NCBI GenBank assembly: GCA_024529925.1
Contig: JAFEUB010001188.1
Location: 124,001-188,000 of the forward strand
DNA: 64,000 nucleotides
Direction: 5' to 3'
DNA from: Ophthalmolycus amberensis
Lineage: Eukaryota > Chordata > Actinopteri > Perciformes > Zoarcidae
The position numbers and the translations under genes are program-made. Positions 1 through 25,450 of this stretch are shown one piece after another (the first letter of the stretch is position 1; every line of letters starts with the position of its first letter). Under the pieces are notes generated by a model. It did not search any database and was not told the DNA's origin. It worked only from the letters and a program-made list of their open reading frames with translations.

Positions 1-412
1 GCGATGCCTGTGACACGTCCAATCCTCCCTCGCCAACTCTGTTTGTTTTTGATGTTGATTAACCCGCTCGACTCAAGTTCACACACGAGTTAAATATTGA
101 ACATCAGATAACATTGGTGTCTCCAGTGTTGAAACACAACATAGATTCACAAACCATTTGGGAGAAAATGAAGGCGAACAGTAAAAAAATAAAAGCCATC
201 CCCGTTCCTCTCAGGTCATCAAGAGGTCCCTTCGCCTGGACCAGGTTTTGGCTCGTCTGGACCCTCAGGCCGCCAATCAACACTTTGCATCTATCCAGCG
301 CTGGAGAGCAAAGAGAGAGGTGGCAGGTCCGCGGAGAGGTAGATAACAACGTTTACTTTGGCACTAACGTTATCTCATATGTGCTGCACAGAGATCTGTT
401 GGATTTCTCTCA
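1..412. other. Probable POLR1A intron sequence, no feature seen
   Basis: Because POLR1A exons begin at 1935 in mid-gene, this stretch is most likely intronic. The short open frames on both strands have no recognisable motif and no convincing splice sites. Nothing else is seen. Confidence 0.4.
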
Positions 413-420
413 CTGACTAA

Positions 421-1670
421 TAGGGGTGTCACGGATCACAAACCTCACGGTTCGGTTCGGATCACGGTTCAGGAGTCACGGTTCGGATCATTTTTCGGAT
501 CAACAAAGAAAAGGGGAGGAGACAAATATAACTTTGCTTTCCATTTATTAATTAAAGAACCTCAAGAACACTTAAAGCAAAGAACTTTGGGCTATAGTCT
601 TACATGAAAACAAAAATATTGAATATGTCCAATTTGAAACAAAATGAAATAAATAAATAAAAATAAAACATTCAAGAATACTCAATTCTGATATCCTCGT
701 CCTTTCATCAATATTGAAAGAAAGAAACAGCCAGTGAGCTAGCTTCCACTGTTTACACTGAACTGAACTGCTCGGCAACAACTTGGGTCTATGTTTACTT
801 CCTGTCAGGTTATGCCATTCAAATACACAATGTTTACCATTACTGTGACATTATTTTCAAAAAGATGAGAATATCTCCATTGTCTGGGGAGAGGGTCGAC
901 CTTTCTGTGGTGACTGGAATATTATTGGGCCTGTCTAGCTTCACTCTGATGCTTCTGTCAGCACCTGCCCCAGGTGTGTGTGCGTGTGTGACTCTCACAG
1001 AGGGGGCGTGTCTACAGCGCCGGACTAAGAATCACTCCGCCGTGGTGAAAGCAGTCTCTACAGTCTTTTCCTTCTCATAGAGGCCTGGAACAGCTTCACA
1101 CTGAAGTGGGTGCGTGAGTGGATTTCGTCGCGTGGCTCAAGCATTTTAACCAGATTTAGAAATCCTTTGTTTTCTACAACGGAGTGTCCCCCGTCGCTGA
1201 CAGACGGGATGGTGGCTCTTCATATGTGTGGACATGCCGATGTTTTGCCGTTGTCGTGTGTCTTTCTCTTTAAATAACGCCTACATACCGTAACGGTTTC
1301 GTCCACCACCCTCATCCGTCATTATACGTTACAGGGAAGACAAAATGTTCCCAAACTTGCAACTTAAATGACGCCGCGGCTTCTGACGTTCCTCCGCTCG
1401 CCATGACTTCACCGTTAAATGCTTCTAAGCTGCTCCGTTCACGTGAACACACTACTGCTTTATATCTGTTCACTGACACTCTGCATTGATATTCGGGGAC
1501 TTGTTACTTGAAGGAACAGCAACAGTAGAACTTTATTACACACTATGATGATTACGTTGTAAAATAAAAAGAAAAAAAATACTCGATTGATCCGCGGTTC
1601 ACAAGTGATCCGAACCGTGAGGGCTGATCCGAACGGATCACGGATCGATCCGTGAGCCGTGACACCACTA
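421..1670. mobile_element. Non-autonomous hAT-type DNA transposon (about 1.25 kb)
   Basis: Seen: the two ends are inverted copies starting TAGGGGTGTCACGG and, read from the other side, TAGTGGTGTCACGG. Both ends carry repeated subterminal CGGATCAC / GGTTCGGATC words. The element is flanked on both sides by the same 8-bp direct repeat CTGACTAA (413-420 and 1671-1678). An 8-bp target duplication with short terminal inverted repeats and repeated subterminal motifs is typical of the hAT superfamily. No open frame inside looks like a transposase, so it would need a transposase supplied in trans. The intact target duplication suggests a fairly recent insertion, here just upstream of a POLR1A exon and probably within an intron. 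Confidence 0.85.
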
Positions 1671-1934
1671 CTGACTAACTACACTTTAGTATCCACTCAT
1701 TTTAATGTTTGTTTGTCGTACTGAACGTTTGGTAATCTATGTAATTCAGAATAGGAGTTTCTAAAATCCCATAAATCCCTTTGTGGTCTAAAATCCCACT
1801 GGTTCAGTAGCAGGTCAATAATGTCATCAGGACAATGCATGAATTGGACAATGAAATGTTGCATGCTATATTTGTACCTATGTGAATATTTGTCGTGTTA
1901 CATTTGTGTATATGTGTTTTTAATCTCCCGTCAG

Positions 1935-14134
<12,200 letters not shown>

Positions 14135-14279
14135 GAGAGGAGACATTGAGACCAGAAGTCCGGTTGGATGGATGTGGCAAATAGGGACACTTCATGTGGA
14201 CTGATATGATCACAGAGCTTTCAGTTCTGCTGACTCAAAATCCTATGACACTCTAGTTCTTTCACAAATGCATAAGAAT

Positions 14280-14285
14280 AATAAA
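14280..14285 (+). terminator. polr1a: POLR1A polyadenylation signal (AATAAA)
   Basis: The first AATAAA after the stop codon, about 145 bases downstream. A second AATAAA lies at 14592-14597. Confidence 0.6.
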
Positions 14286-14659
14286 TTGTATCTCAGTTCG
14301 TACTGAATGGTGGATGTGACTGTCTGCTCCTGCCAAATGTTCTTTAATATTTGAGGTTTTGATTTAAAAAAAGAAAAAAATCTGCATTAATTCAGTTGAG
14401 AATTAATGTAAAACAATTAAAGCTCTGTGTCTGGCAAATTAAATCACTGTATAATTCACTGTATAATTCTACAAACGGATGCATAGCCACACATCTGTTA
14501 GACAAGCGACCCCTTTTTTTGTATTTAATAGCCTTCAACTTATAAATGTGTACAGAACAACGTGTGTTATCATTATTTAAATTGTTTTGTTAATAAATTA
14601 TTAACTTTAAGGGGAACACTGGTACAGTGGTCAGATAACTGGGCTCTTATTACGCAAGA

Positions 14660-14803
14660 CCGGAAATGATTGCGACAGCTTCTGGCGCTGATTGGCTGTC
14701 CGTCTGAAGAGCGAGGCTGCGATGAGAAGCCACGGAATACATCGCTGATCACTTACTCTGTCTAAAGGACTCGTTATGCCCAAACGGTGGGTTCCATGCA
14801 AGG
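14660..14803 (+). promoter_or_regulatory. st3gal5: Probable ST3GAL5 promoter and first (5' UTR) exon
   Basis: An inverted CCAAT box (ATTGG, 14691-14695) is followed about 110 bases later by a strong donor, AAGG|GTAAGTG (exon end 14803). The exon joins well to the next one at 16059. It carries an ATG at 14776 that does not lead into the enzyme frame after splicing (see findings). The transcription start cannot be read from sequence. Confidence 0.5.
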
Positions 14804-17800
14804 GTAAGTGAGCAAGTCGATACATGGAGGACAACATGTAGTGCAAAGGATAGCATTGAGTGCAAAACAGCGCGTGTTGTGGTTTGGAGCAATAAAACGG
14901 TTAACGATTAATGTTCGCCTCCGTGTCCCTGTAAATAGACCGAGGAACGATGTTAACTCAACGGGAGCTAGCTCGCTGCTTTAGCTGCATTTTAACATAT
15001 TTTTTAAATTGTCGCTGCTGCTACCAAACGTTATATTTTGCTCCGCTTTTAGGTGGTTTTCGGTAAAGTTATTAGAGTTCCGTCCCCAATATGTATTTAA
15101 TATCCACGGGCCATATTACTGGTGTGACGTTATTTCATCCGGCAGGCTCCGAGCTGCGGTTAAGTCAATGTACCGTCCGCTTAGTGCGCATTGTTAGCGC
15201 CGTTATCTTGAAACGCTTTCCTGAGACTCCACAGAGCGGGGCGGTCGCGAGGGGTCCACAAAAATGTTAAACTTTGGTTCCAAAAAACATTCCGTACGAG
15301 CAACTAATATCTCCCAATAACGTGTAACAAGTTAACGATATCTACGTTTCAATGCTGGAGAGACGGTTGCCTTTGGAGCAACGTTAATTTGCCGTGAATT
15401 TGTTGTTCTTGTTATTGTCGTCAGTGAAAGTTGTCTCATTAACTGGTAAACATACTTAACGTTACATTTTTTGCGTACGTGGACGTCACCTCAAATCAAT
15501 ACTTTTATGTTACATTTTAGAGAGAAACTTTCTCCACACCTGAGGGACGACGTCACTAACGTCAGTAACGTTTTTAGAGAAATAAAATGTATGTTATAAC
15601 ATGAACCGTTTATGAGTTATGACTTTAACGCTATGGAGTAGACTAACTATTACATATGCATACATGTAGCGTTAAAGGCGTTAAATGTGCTCCACCAGTA
15701 ATGTGTAATGATACAGTAATGAGTGCTAACTTTAAATAGTTGACGTATTTTTTAACCTGCACACTTTCGCATAAGTACAAGTTTGAATATGGGACATTTA
15801 CTTAGTATCTTAATGTAAGTAATTTGATATTTATTTCAGAGATGGATTCAAATACATTTTTCATAGTTGTGCATTCAAATTAAGTGCTACCAGCTTGCCT
15901 GTCCCACACTGCAAATATGTCCTCAGACAGCTGTTGCATGCCATCACTGAGCTTGGATCTAAAAAGTAACTTCTTCATTAATGAGTAAGTTTCCCATAAT
16001 GCTTTGTTCCTTAACGTGGCTAATCGACTTGTATATATGACTGTCCCTGTGTGTCCAGGACCGCCCTCCTCAGACACCAGAGGCCTTCTCAGATTCCACT
16101 GTGGAGGAGACCAGCATGAGGCTTGCTAAATGCTGGGCAGCGCCCAGGTGAGGCTCACCTTACACAACACAAAGACGGCTGCTGTTCTCTTTTAGGTACC
16201 ACCGTCCTGAAGGTCTTGGAAGGTGATATCATAGTCACCGCCATATTGTTTGTCTAAAAGGAAATATAGCATTTATAAAAAAACAAACAAGCGCTTTAAA
16301 TCTACGGTATGAACCCAGATGTGGCAGTTCAGATTCATTTTATATTTGGGTGGAGTGTAATTGTCAACGGAGCAACAAAAAGCTGGGAAAACAATGCTCT
16401 TTACTCATTCACAACACTGAAAGACCAGTGGAAATAAATGTACGTATAATGTGTACGTGAATATCGATGTGGAGTTAAATATCCAATAAGGCTTTTTTTT
16501 TCTCTTTTTTACTACAAGACGAGATGAGAATGCTTTCCACTAAAACAGGGCTTCTAGAATTTACTCCAGAAGAGGCTTTAATCACCGCTATAAGTTCCCA
16601 ACATGTCTTCAGTTACTTACATCTACAAAGCACACGCTGTAATAAATGGAGCCGAGGGGCTTAAGTGGCTAGTCGGCCAACCTATTCGACTGCACTCGTG
16701 TTTTGCATGTTGAAACCACACTGAAGTATTTATGGTCCCTGGGCATTGTCTAAGAAGGCGGCTGCAGTGTATTCTCACATCCTGTTTCACCTGTCAAGGC
16801 ACACGCAGCTGTTGCTGATAATTATCTCTCCGATCTTTCTATGCAGAAGGTGCTCAGCGACATTTTTGCGATCCCAGTCCAGTCTCATATGACAGCACCT
16901 ATTCACTGTACATGGGGTGTACCTGCTCCTCCCTCACCTCTCTTCCCTCTCTTTTTGTTTTGATGCATCTCCAGTGTCACGAAGCAATAGCACCATAAAT
17001 AAGACATGCGTGGACTGTGAGACATCACTTGGCTTCGGGGGTTCAGGGTTGGTGAGTTCAGCAGGCATACCGTCTCAGCCTTCATAATTACCAGCCACGC
17101 CCCAGTGTCTCAACGAGATGAACCTGTACATTACTGGTCCAAAAACATTCCCTTCATGTCATTCTAATACTTTGACTCTTTGTGTGCCCGATGACAAAAG
17201 TCCGTTCCTTGCCTGCAAATAACATGTTCTTTAAGAATAAAATAAAGAGATAAAACTCCAAATATAGTTTTGTGCCAACTCTCAAGAATGAGCGATCACT
17301 GTTTCCTGAGTCAGGAGTCTTTTACAGGGGTGCACCTGTAGCTGTGAAACCACTGTGGTTCATGGCCGTGCTGCATGCAGTGTCTGGTCAACATGTTTCC
17401 TGTAGTTCTCATGCACAGACCCTACACTTTGCTCAGCGATCTTCAGCGGTGTAGCTGGTGCCCTCTGAATGCTTTGCATGTGTTTTGCAAATTTACTTCT
17501 GTTTGTCAGCATCTTCCCCTTTCTCCATCTTGCTGTTGGGAACGTAAAGGAGCGTGTTTGAGTTATCAGCATTTAAGAAAAACTAAATTATTGACATCAA
17601 TAGAATTATTAATGATTATTAATAATAACGGGGCACCACCCTGCGAACAGGGACCAATAAGCAAACGATAAACTAAGTCTCATAATTAGTGTTCACTCAC
17701 AATGTCAGTAGTCTGAGTACTATTACACATTCAGAGTGAAAGTGAAGGTTTAAGTTCGAGCACAGACCACATATCAGCTATTATCACAATACATGCACAA

Positions 17801-18536
17801 AGTAACCACAGACAGCTGCTCTTTAAAATATAACAGAGTTTATTATGTTCTAATAATAATATCTAAAACTAACAACAACTCTACTTTTATGAGCACGCTA
17901 TCTAAAATCAACAGACTATGCAAAGGGGGGGGGGGAAGTGTGTGTGTGTGTGTGTGTGTGTGTGGGAAGAGCGAGAGAACAATGTCATTACGACTGGAAC
18001 AAAGGGGCGGCCTGGATGGAGATTGACAAATGCGCTTCTCTCTCTGCAAAACTTCCTCACTTCTGCAGAAACGATGGTTCGCTTCCTCTTCCAGGATGCG
18101 AACAAAACAAAATAAAATGAACAAGATAAACAGTTAGTGGATTCCTCCAGCGAATATAAAACTGTTTAACCGAGGGTTGCCTGTGAGGGTTGCCTGTGAG
18201 GGTTGCCTGTGCCTCCTTGCACAACCGAGGTGGTCGAGGAAGAGCATAGAGCTGAAGGAGCAAGACTGTTTTATAGAAACAGAGGCTGAACCACAGGGGT
18301 CCTGGGGAGTCTGTGGCTCTCGGCCAATTAGATCGCAGTGTTGCATTGCGTGACGAGTTCACACCTTGATGTGCACTTCTTTCTGGGGGGTTTGAATGCT
18401 TATCAAACCCAAATCAGGATGAACCCTTTGCAAAAGGGAAGGCCTGATTCTCTTTGTTTCAAACCACATGTCGAGGCTACATGGTCAGATCCCAACATTG
18501 CTCTGTGTGTGTGTGTGTGTGTGTGTGTGGGTGCAG
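14804..18536. other. st3gal5: ST3GAL5 5' introns
   Basis: Two introns (14804-16058, 16148-18536). They contain a GT tract at about 17938-17963, three 15-bp direct repeats of GGGTTGCCTGTGAGG type at about 18173-18211, and a GT tract at about 18502-18530 directly before the acceptor at 18536. The part from about 17600 to 18400 looks like inserted repeat DNA, but I cannot assign a family. Confidence 0.5.
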
Positions 18537-20447
18537 GTGTGTGTTGGTAGTGGTTGTGGCTTTAGGTTTGCTGTGGATGGTCTCTCTGCCGTGGACGGAG
18601 ACGGGGTCGAGCAAACCTCTGGACTGGCACGTGGACCATGCACATAGAAAGGTGAGAGGCCGGGTAGAGCGGAGCGTCTAGCAGGCTTCCATGTTTTCTG
18701 TGTCCTGAACGTATTTGGAAGTAAACCTGACGATGTGATACAGATAACGGGGTTGGGTGATACGTTTCAGGTGGGAAAGGTGTTTGAGCGGCGAGCTTCG
18801 CTATTTCCACAAGCTCTCTTAGCTTCAGGAAAGGAAATATTCTTACTCTGGCTGTATTCAGAACCACAGACTATACTATCAGTACGTGCTGATTTGGCCA
18901 AAATAAAGTATGCAAGCAAAACCTACAATATTCTGATGTCATACTAATTTGGATAAAAAATGTCCAGTATGCATCAGACGAGTCTACCTCACCTACTTGT
19001 CCTCCATCTTGGATGGGACAACAGTTGCTAATTTCGAGACAGAAAAGCAGTACATTGTTGTCTAACAGCTGTTTGTGGTCACGGTGGAACACTTTGTTAA
19101 AGGGTACAGGTGGTTCCAGATGGCCCCTGATTGCTGTTGGGAGGAAAAAAAAACTTTTCTGTGAAACGTCAGCTGCTAAGAACTCACTTGATAATCAGAT
19201 CCAAACCAGATGTGGAGGTGGTTTGAAATGTGAATCCGATTTCTACAGATGTGGCTCAGTCCGGACGCTGAAAGCGACTAAAACGGTTTCCAAAGTGTGC
19301 ACGTGCTGAGCAGAATCCTGCTGCTACTAGCTGAGTGCTATGGAGGACAACAGAGGAGGAGAAACACTTCCCCCTAATGGAGCAATGTAAACCGGCCTCC
19401 ATCTTTGAGTGCTTCTGGTGGAGTAGATCTGCACGGCGACTTACAGCATTGGATGCAAAACAAGTCTGACTCAGAGAATATAATTCAAATCAAACTCCCT
19501 GGCTCTTCCTCATTACCCCCACACAGCATGTGCACCGTTTGGCCACTACGTAAAATGAGCTTAGAAGCCCGGCGCTCTTCCTGCGGTCATTCTTGGCAGT
19601 GCGAGAGGGAAAATCCTTGTGTCTTGACACGGACTATATCTATATGTGATTTGAGAAACGCGTCCCATTTGACTGCAGTCTGACTCGGCTTTTGTCCGAT
19701 TTAATCCAACTCTGGTGTGGTTCATTTGAGAAGGTGTGAACGCAGTAATCACACTCTAGTGCGGACCAGAACAACCGTGCACCAGCAGCCTTGGTCTCTG
19801 GATTGCAGTGAGAACATAACTGCAATCCCAATCGCAGGAAGTCGAGCGAAACGCAGGGATTCCTGGCTGCCTGTTGAGGGGGACACAGGTTTTGGCCGAA
19901 GAGAACATACGGGATCTACTAAATGAAGCCCACATGAATACTACGCACTGCTGACGGCTCTTTTGTAACTAATGAAACCCTCAATACAAGCGTTTACATT
20001 CTAACCACCTGTCTAGCTTCTAAGCAGTACGCCGTGGATCATGAAGCAATGACTGAACTGTACTACTATTACTATTGACTAAGCCTGGTGTATGAACTAT
20101 GAACTCAGGATAACTGCTCTAAAACAAGCTCTCACTGTGTTTTCGTGACCTCGCAGCAGGTGCACGAGCACGTGCGCAGCGTTCTGGAGAGTCCGTGTCG
20201 TCCCGGCAGCACCCGGCTGAGCTTGTCGGCCCGACTCCCGGCTTCCAGTCACGTGACCCGGCCCTTTCTGTGGAAGGACGTGGCGCTCCCCGAGGACCTC
20301 TTCCTGTACCCGCCACCATTCGGCTTCAGAGGTCTTCGGGGCAAAGTGGAGGACTTGCTGAAGCAGGTGAATGTAACTTATGGAACACATGCAACTCATC
20401 TAATCGACTGAGCGTTTAAAGTGTGGCCATCTTCATTTAAGGACACC

Positions 20448-20481
<34 letters not shown>

Positions 20482-23463
20482 TGTTGTGGAATATTTCTAT
20501 GAATAGTCGGGAGAAGAGTGTCAAAGTGTTATCAAATCAATGTCAAATGAAACAGAGTCTGGATGAACGATCAAAGTTGTAATAGTCAATTTATTTGCTT
20601 GCAAGCAAAGAGAACACAGTCTCACAGATACATCACCGTCATCTGCAAGAGGTGCTCTGACAACATAGTCAAATGCATGGACATTTATACCCAGCCAGCA
20701 TGCTGTTATCTTGCTTCGCAAACAAGAATAAACAAAAGAAGACAGAAGAAGAAAACAAGTCAAAGCAGATGCTTTCCTTTGAAGCATAGTGTCCTGTCTC
20801 TACGACACCCTGAAGGTGCTGATTGGCCTGTTTACAAATCCCTTTGTTATCAGTTTGCCCCACAATAAACAATGGAGACACCCAGCCAGATGCTTCCTGG
20901 TCAAAGAGTTAAGTCACAGTATGCAGAGACGGAGTAAACCTGTGAACCATCACACATCATAAATACCTAAAGAGGGTCACGCCCTTTCTCTAATGCTCAT
21001 CAAAGGAAATACCGTATTCAAGACCCCTCGGTGTGTCCACGAAGAGCCTAACTTTTGCCACATATATAACATATAATGTAAACGTTTTGTTTTGGGATTA
21101 ATAACAAGAGTTCTATTTGCTAAAATAATGATTTCTGGCTGCACCTTCATCTTTGGGAGTGCTTATCTAGACTTTTCTCTCAGGGTTCAGACCCCCAATG
21201 CTCACAAACTGAGGGCCACTGTAATCAGCTACATGCCACATGTCAGCAGGCTCAGTAGTAAATTCACACCTAAATTCTTAATTGAGAAATAAAACCAACC
21301 AAAAGTGCGTCTTTATGCTCCTGTAAACCTGACGATTCTATCCGTGATTCTGTCTTTCCTCTTCAAGCTTCCAGACTCTGACTCCGATCCCCAGGCAGAG
21401 AAGACGTCACATGAATGTCGGCGCTGTGTGGTCATAGGAAATGGAGGCATTCTCCGAGGCCTGGAGCTGGGCCAGCTCATCGACCGGTTTGACACCATTA
21501 TCAGGTTAGAAACACAAATGTTCTAACCGTGATCCACATGTGGTAATTATTATCACTGACATCGACAACGATGAATTACTCTCTGTGGCTCCCTCCTTCA
21601 GGTTGAACAGTGGTCCTCTGGGAGAGTTCAGCGTTGACGTCGGGAATCGAACCAGCATCCGGATGAGTTACCCAGAGGGCACACCTCTGCACTGGATCGA
21701 CACAGACCCACACGCTCTGTTTGTAGCTGTTGTGTATAAAGGTGTGGACATCAGCTGGATCTCTGCCATGACCAACAAGCTCTCTGTGGTGAGTTGTGTG
21801 TGTGTGTATGTCCTTGAGCCTTTTGAGATGGGGGGGAAAAAAAAAAAATAATTAATTATATTCAGCCGTGACATCAAAAATCTTTTTGAAAACACAACAA
21901 ACTGGGACGGCTGCTCCTCTCTCCAACCCTCACGAGTCACATGACACAACATCAAACTGAAAGCGAAGGAAAAGAAAAGCGTCTTATTTCTCTGTAGGTT
22001 CATTTCCATAAGGTTGTCAGACACTTCTAACAACAATCTGAGTAACAACGAGCACTTTTAGTGGATCACATTACAGCCCGTTTAGCGGCTGCCAGTTCAA
22101 TCAGGAGAGACTAGTGAATGCCTGCATGAGGAGTGATGGCAGATGTATGGTGAATATACTATGGGCTTAGGCATGCAAGAGTATAGTCTTCCTGTCTGAA
22201 CTTACGCTAGAGCTTCATTTGAGGCGCTCAATACTGAACCAGTTTCAAAAACTCTTGTCCCCATAAGTCACTTATTAGTCACAAACATGGGAAATAGAGT
22301 CCAACGAATACCTAAGATACCCTTTAACTGAAAAGAGCAAACTTCTTCTTCAAAAAGTAGAAAACAAAAATCACTGAAATCCAATAACTGTAGCTGAAAG
22401 TATAAACAGTTTCCAGGCATAATGTTCATAAAGTAGTGTTGCTAAACGTGGACATATTTACAGTCACTCTTTCATGTTGGCCTGTTCCTCCTCGTGGTTA
22501 TCTTCTTGATGACATCACAGAATATAGTACTTGTGTGATTCAAGATTCAAACACCTGATCCGTAATCTTGAGAAATAGTTATTTATGTTTAAAAGAAAGA
22601 AAGGAAAAGCCTGCACAGTTTGAGTTTAGAGTCGTGTGCTTTGTGTTGCAGCCGCTCTGGGACTGGCTCTTCTTCTGGCAGAAGGTTCCAGATCGAATGG
22701 CTCTTGAGCCCCACAGGTTCAGACTTCTAAACCCTCATGTCATCAGAGAGACCGCATTGGACCTACTGCAATACCCTCCACCCAGAACACGCCTGTGGGG
22801 AAGCGACCAGGTAATAGACTCGTCCCGTACTGGGGATTAACTCTGTCTGTTCTAACAGCCGAGGTAAAGCAGCTGGAATCAAAGCAATGCAAACTGTTCT
22901 GTTGCCACTCATTACAACATAGAGAGCGCCCTCTGGTGGCGCCTGCTGTGCATTACAATACATCACATAAATGCAGCGTCATAGAAAGCACAGCGTCTGT
23001 ATTCAGGTCGGTATTGAAAATCATAATGTCTGGATTTCCAAATATAGTACACTGTAATACCCCCGTCTGTTGTTGAGGTGCCATCTTTTCTAAATTTGAC
23101 CGGTTTTCCCTTGCAGTCTGTCAAAAGTATGATGTTTGAGTCAAGAAGAAGAAGAAGTTAGTAAAGAAATGATGACATAGTGTTTGTCCCCTCTTCTCTC
23201 TACAGAATGTGCCCACCATGGGGGTCTCCGCGCTGAACTTAGCCAGCCGGCTGTGTGACGAGGTCAGCCTGGCAGGCTTCGGCTACAAGCTGTCCCAGCA
23301 GAGGGCGCCGCTGCACTACTACGACCAGCTGCCCATGGCCGCCATGCTGAAGCAGACCTCCCACAACTTGAACAGAGAGACTGAGCTCCTGCAGAGCCTC
23401 GTCAGAGAGGGAGCCATCACTGACCTGACGGGGGGCATTCACTGCTCCTTCTGCCCCCGCTGA
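16116..23463 (+). CDS. st3gal5: Lactosylceramide alpha-2,3-sialyltransferase (GM3 synthase)
   Basis: Golgi type II membrane enzyme that moves sialic acid from CMP-Neu5Ac onto lactosylceramide, making GM3, the entry point to gangliosides. Exons: 16059-16147 (ATG 16116), 18537-18651, 20157-20366, 21368-21504, 21602-21788, 22652-22810, 23206-23463; 365 aa, all phases agree. A short basic tail (MRLAKCWAAPR) precedes a membrane anchor (about residues 12-28), then a lumenal stem. Sialyl motif L begins about 136 (CRRCVVIGNGGILRGLELG), motif S at 283-306 (PTMGVS...CDEVSLAGFG), motif III HYYD (317-320), and the VS His/Glu pair is H333/E338. An N-glycosylation site NRT follows motif L. The sequence and the POLR1A neighbour both point to ST3GAL5 rather than other ST3GALs. 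The start rests on the phase match to the 18537 exon. GenBank-style sub-family naming in fish (st3gal5 versus st3gal5-like) is less certain. Confidence 0.9.
18652..23205. other. st3gal5: ST3GAL5 3' introns
   Basis: Intron 18652-20156 shows nothing notable. Intron 20367-21367 has a GT tract (about 20449-20480) and about 500 bases that look like an unassigned interspersed repeat. Intron 21789-22651 is unremarkable. Intron 22811-23205 holds the CTCF-like motif listed separately. Confidence 0.5.
22926..22943 (-). promoter_or_regulatory. CTCF-like binding motif (minus strand)
   Basis: On the minus strand the sequence reads GGCGCCACCAGAGGGCGC. It contains the conserved CTCF core CCACCAGAGGGCGC, matching the vertebrate consensus CCASYAGRKGGC at every core position. 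It lies in the ST3GAL5 intron 22811-23205. Occupancy is an inference. Confidence 0.55.
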
Positions 23464-25440
23464 CCACTGCACTTCTATCAGTCGAAAGCACTTCCCTTCT
23501 CTGTCGTGAAGGGCTTTTTAAGCACACAGTACACACTGGACATGAATCACACTGGATGAATTTCCTCAGCTGACCATAAGGAAAGTCGGCGCACATGTGG
23601 ACAATGCAGAATTATAATTTTTAATGACTTTAATCTGCATCAGCATGTCTGACATGTATTGCCCCAGATATTCAATGTATTACAGCTATTTTAAGCATCA
23701 GTAACTATGATAGAATTACTGCACAGAAAGCTCAACCGCCTCTGAATTTAGGACCGCTTTATTGGTGATACGATGATCTTCTTCGTATCATGATAGTTCT
23801 CCAAGCACTGTGATGTAAGAGGGTTCTCTCAGAACCTCCCTGTCAGCAGACTGAACTGAGCCAGAACTATTCTTCCTCTGGTTCAAGAGACGTTTTGTCC
23901 ACTTTCAACTATTGAACGAGTTAAATACATAAAAAATGCATTTTGAAGAAGTAAAGCATGTTTATTTTTAGTAACGCTGGAACAAAAGAGATCTTTATTT
24001 CAAGCTACAGAGGAATGTGAACGTCCCTACAAAGTGGATCGATCTGCATCAGTCCAGACCTTTTCTCCAAGCAGGCTTCAAACAGTATATGAAATGTATT
24101 TCTTCACAGTTTCATTTTTATGTTTTTAATGTGTTGGAAAAAAGATGGAGGTTGTGTGTTGCCTACAGAATGCTGTGACATAATATAATATTTGTTATTC
24201 CACTAAATTAGCAGCTAAACAACTGAACAATGACTTCTGTTCACAAAAGTAGTGCACACATGAAATGTGTTATTTATGAATTGTGTTTTTTTAATACCTG
24301 TATCATTTTCATTGTTTGTATTGCAGTTGATAACATTTACACAAGACATACACACACCTTTTTTGAGCTTAAGCTTTCAATTTCACCCATCTCACGACAC
24401 ATTGATCTTCCAGTGACACTCATCTCCTGAGAGATTGTCAATACTTTCTTTCATTCAAATATTTAATCAGGACGAGTTAGTTGAAAAACAAAGCAGATGT
24501 AATGATTAAAAAAACCAAATCATTTTAAATGTGAATTTTACAGTGTTCCAATGAATTTAAAAACATGTAGTCTTGTTTAAAACAACCAGCTGACCAACAG
24601 AAGGAGATGAATACCTGCACGACTCTAATGTGACTAGACAGATGGATGATGCCACTTTCTTTTCCACCAGGGTTTTAGATTTGTATCAGTCTTAATTTAT
24701 TGTACTGTTGTTGAAACGTTCTTGTTATTATTAAAATGTACATTATCACACAGAGTAATTGAGTAGTTTATTTGCATGTGAGTCATTCATGAATCATTTC
24801 CAATTTTCTTATGTCTTTTTTTGTGTGTCAGATGTAAGTAAAGCTTTACACTGAAGAAACAGTGCCGCAGGCGATGAGTGTACTTTTCAAAGTACAAAGG
24901 AATGTGCAGAGCTCAGGTCACTCCAGGTTAGATATTACTATCTGCTACTCAGCAACTTCAGATCAGAGACGGACTCTGCAAGACAAAACAACTCATGCAC
25001 TACACTTTGTCCAAGTGCTAACCACACTGTCCAATCCGATGTCCACTGTGTCCTAAATGTGCTGATTGTACAACAAAAGTGGCATCACGTCACGCAGTCA
25101 TACATTCAGTGGTTGCAGTAAAGAGAGATATAATGATAATCTAATTTAGACCGCACTGAGATTGATCAATGTTTGATCCGTTGTGGTTGGACCACGGCTT
25201 GGCAATTCACGACATATCAACGCCTCTTTGGTATATATGGACCGGAAATCAGGCTATTATGCCTTCAAAATAAAGTGTAAAAATAAATATCCTACAACCG
25301 TTTCGCCGTCAAAAGACAATCTGGGAATACTACAGTCGTATTTGTGATTACTTCAGAATCTCCCAAATGGAATAGTGTATCCTATTACACTCTTACTGCC
25401 ATGTAGCGTTTATTACGCGTAAGAACAGATTTTATTTTGA
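23464..25440. other. ST3GAL5 3' UTR and intergenic DNA at the synteny junction
   Basis: AT-rich sequence after the ST3GAL5 stop. Possible 3' ends are ATTAAA at about 24730 and AATAAA near 25268. No coding exon, RNA gene or mobile element is recognised. This is the boundary between the human 2p11-like and 4q35-like gene blocks. Confidence 0.5.
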
Positions 25441-25450
25441 AATATTTTAT

